From an uncultured Oscillospiraceae bacterium (GTDB lineage: Bacteria > Bacillota > Clostridia > Oscillospirales > Acutalibacteraceae): a stretch of 7,911 bases of DNA. Numbering within the stretch: the stretch's first letter is position 1; each line of letters opens with the position of its first letter. The DNA is taken from assembly GCA_900540305.1 (NCBI GenBank), contig UQFL01000073.1, positions 1 to 7,911 of the forward strand, read 5' to 3'. Shown piece by piece: positions 5,865 to 7,911 of this stretch. Both the position numbers and the translations under genes were made by a program. The notes below the pieces were generated by a model that saw only the letters and a program-made list of their open reading frames with translations, was not told the origin of the DNA and made no database searches.

Positions 5865-7861
5865 AAGAGCAGACATTTCAGTTTCAGATCTCTGGTAGCC
5901 ATAATATTGGTTTTTGCCGTAGTCGGCGTTTTCGGATACACGCTTTATGACATTCAGATTGTAAACGGCGAATATTATAAGGCACAGAGCAACGCTACAC
6001 GCACCTATACAGTATCTATTGAAGCGGCAAGAGGTGAAATCGTAGACAGAAATGGAAATTCGCTTGTTTCAAACAGACAGGGCAATTCAATAGTTCTTGA
6101 TGCCGCTTATTTTCCCTCTCGCTCGGATAATGAAGCGAGAAACACAATCATTCTCAATCTCATAAACCTATTTGAAAGCAACGGGGAAGAATATGTAAAC
6201 AATCTTCCGCTTCAAATCGTAAACGGTGAAATTGCTTTTACTGACGACGAGGACGCAGTTGCGACTATGAAGAGCAAGGATATGTTCAATCTTCAAAGCT
6301 ACGCAACACCGCAAAACTGCTTTGACACAATGGTTGAGGAATACGGTCTTGAGCAATATGACACTGAGACTGCGCTCAAAATCGGCGCTATCAGATACGA
6401 GCTTACAAGACTTATGTTTTCAATAGAAAATCCCGTTACAATTGCGGACGATGTAAGCGACGCCACCGTAGCTGAAATAAAGGAAGACACGGTAACTTAT
6501 CTCGGCGCAGATGTAAAAGCTGTTGCATACAGAGAATATGCGGACTCCACCTTGGCGCCGCACATTTTAGGAACAATCAGAAAAATCAACGCTGAGGAAT
6601 ACGCAGAACTTAAAGACAGCGGCTATGGCATTGACGATTACATAGGTGAAAGCGGAATTGAATCGGCAATGGAAAGCGAACTCAGAGGTATTCCCGGCGA
6701 ACTTACAATAACAATCGACAGCGAGGGAAATGTTACCGAAGAGGTAACGAAAAACCCCATTCAGGGCAACACAGTTGTTTTGACAATAGACAAGGATTTA
6801 CAAAAACTTGCACAGGATAAACTGAAAGAAACCTGCGACGAGGTAAGCGCAACAGAAAGCGCAGGCGCTGTTGTTGTTGAAGATGTCAACAACGGCGAAG
6901 TGCTCGCAGCAGCTTCCTATCCCACATATGATTTGCAGGATTATTACGACAATTATTCAAAACTTGCTTCAAATTCACGCAATCCCCTTTTCAACAGATT
7001 TGCACTCGGAACATATGCTCCCGGTTCAACATTCAAGCCGATGATGGCGTGCGCAGCGCTTGAAGAGGGCGTAATAGATGAAAACACAACTTTCCGCTGT
7101 GTCGGCACATTCAGATATTATGATATTACTTTCGGATGTCTCGACAACAGAGCGCACGGAAGTGAAAATGTAAGAGAAGCGCTTAGAGATTCTTGTAACA
7201 TTTTCTTCTACAACTGCGCAGATAAGCTTGGAATTGCAAAAATGAACGAATACTCATCAATGTTCGGCCTCGGCGAAAAAACAGGCGTTGAAATAAGTGA
7301 ATCGGCAGGCGTTCTTGCAGGTCCCGCAAGCGCTGAAAGATATAACAAGAAATGGCAGATGGGTGATACTATCCAAAGTGGTATCGGTCAGTCCGATAAC
7401 CTTTTCACTCCCCTTCAGCTCAGCAACTACTGTGCAACAGTAGCAAACGGCGGTACAAGATACGAAATGCATTTTGTTAAAGCCATAATCAACTCATCAA
7501 ACGGTACTGTTGAGGAAACAGGCGCTCAGGTGGCTGAAGAACTTCCGATTTCACAAAAAACATTCAACATCGTTCATGAAGGTATGAGAATGGTTGCTCA
7601 GCAGAACACGCTCAACTCCATTTTCAGCCCCACAGGCGTTAATGTTGCCTGCAAAACAGGTACATCTCAGGTTGTTAAAAACGGCGAGGTTGTAAACAAC
7701 GGTTTCCTTATCACTTACGCGCCGTATGAAAACCCCGAAATATCCATTGCGTCAGCTATCGAACTTGCAGGTTCAGGTACTTCAACAGCGGATATTACGG
7801 CTTCCATTATTGATTATTACTACGCCAACAACACAGACCAAAAGCCTGCACAGAGCACAGG
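5862..7861 (+). CDS. mrdA: Penicillin-binding protein 2 (elongation transpeptidase), C-terminus cut by window edge
   Basis: At least 666 codons of a class B penicillin-binding protein, the monofunctional D,D-transpeptidase that crosslinks peptidoglycan during cell elongation, normally paired with RodA. A short basic N-terminus and a single membrane anchor (about 9-27) come first. The dimerisation/pedestal domain begins with the class B signature R-G-E-I-V-D-R-N-G (about 57-65). The transpeptidase domain carries all three active-site motifs: S389-T-F-K392 (nucleophile and general base), S444-C-N446, and K598-T-G-T601. The domain is essentially complete: the read ends in a hydrophilic tail after D-Y-Y-Y, so probably only a short C-terminal end is missing. 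It is the fourth gene of the mre operon, 38 bases after mreD with no terminator between. No PASTA domain is seen in the available part, and the neighbourhood argues for PBP2 rather than division or sporulation paralogues (FtsI, SpoVD). Confidence 0.93.
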
Positions 7862-7911
7862 CTGTCTCTTATACACATCTGACGCTGCCGACGATCGCAT
7901 AAGTGTAGATC
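7862..7911 (-). other. Untrimmed Nextera adapter with i5 index, right end
   Basis: Bases 7862-7880 are the reverse complement of the Tn5 mosaic end, and 7881-7894 that of the Nextera Read-1 adapter. Bases 7895-7902 are an eight-base index (TTATGCGA on the other strand; from memory a standard Nextera i5 index). Bases 7903-7911 begin the P5 flow-cell sequence. Native DNA therefore ends at 7861, inside the PBP2 gene. Confidence 0.98.

Noticed and set aside
1..7911. 38-bp perfect terminal inverted repeats resembling an 8-kb Tn5-type transposon
   Set aside because: The repeats are exactly the Nextera adapter plus mosaic end and index, continuing into P5 flow-cell sequence. No transposase is present, and the enclosed genes are housekeeping.

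Overview
The window looks like a 7.8-kb piece of chromosome from a moderately AT-rich, low-GC Gram-positive bacterium, most likely class Clostridia and possibly a gut Ruminococcaceae/Oscillospiraceae-type member. This rests on family resemblance: a PdaA-like deacetylase, a RING-finger/DUF2628 membrane protein, strong AGGAG-type ribosome sites, TTGnnn/TATAAT promoters, and an mreBCD-PBP2 cluster. No rRNA or other direct taxonomic marker is present. The first 38 and last 50 bases are untrimmed Illumina Nextera adapter, not biology. The native insert is 39-7861, and both terminal genes are cut by it.

Layout: 39-1000 (minus) holds a partial gene for a zinc-ribbon/RING-like plus DUF2628 membrane protein. 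A 218-bp divergent intergenic region carries a recognisable promoter in each direction. Next comes prfB (release factor 2, 1219-2340), which is encoded in one frame without the usual programmed frameshift. It is followed by an intrinsic terminator hairpin whose 3' arm is also the ribosome-binding site of the next gene, a PdaA-like lipoprotein peptidoglycan deacetylase (2400-3284). A clean terminator closes that gene. A new promoter with a small leader hairpin then starts the cell-shape operon mreB-mreC-mreD-PBP2 (3468 to the end), with PBP2 starting at TTG and cut a few codons after its transpeptidase domain.

Functionally, most of the window serves the cell envelope. MreB filaments, MreC and MreD form the elongasome scaffold, PBP2 is its transpeptidase, and the deacetylase modifies peptidoglycan. 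prfB is translational housekeeping. The RING/DUF2628 protein is of unknown function. No mobile element, CRISPR array, tRNA or rRNA was seen, and no base-composition break suggests transfer. I did not find a wholly new system. The most unusual points are the terminator/ribosome-site overlap, the frameshift-free prfB that keeps the slip codon, and the uncharacterised RING/DUF2628 protein.
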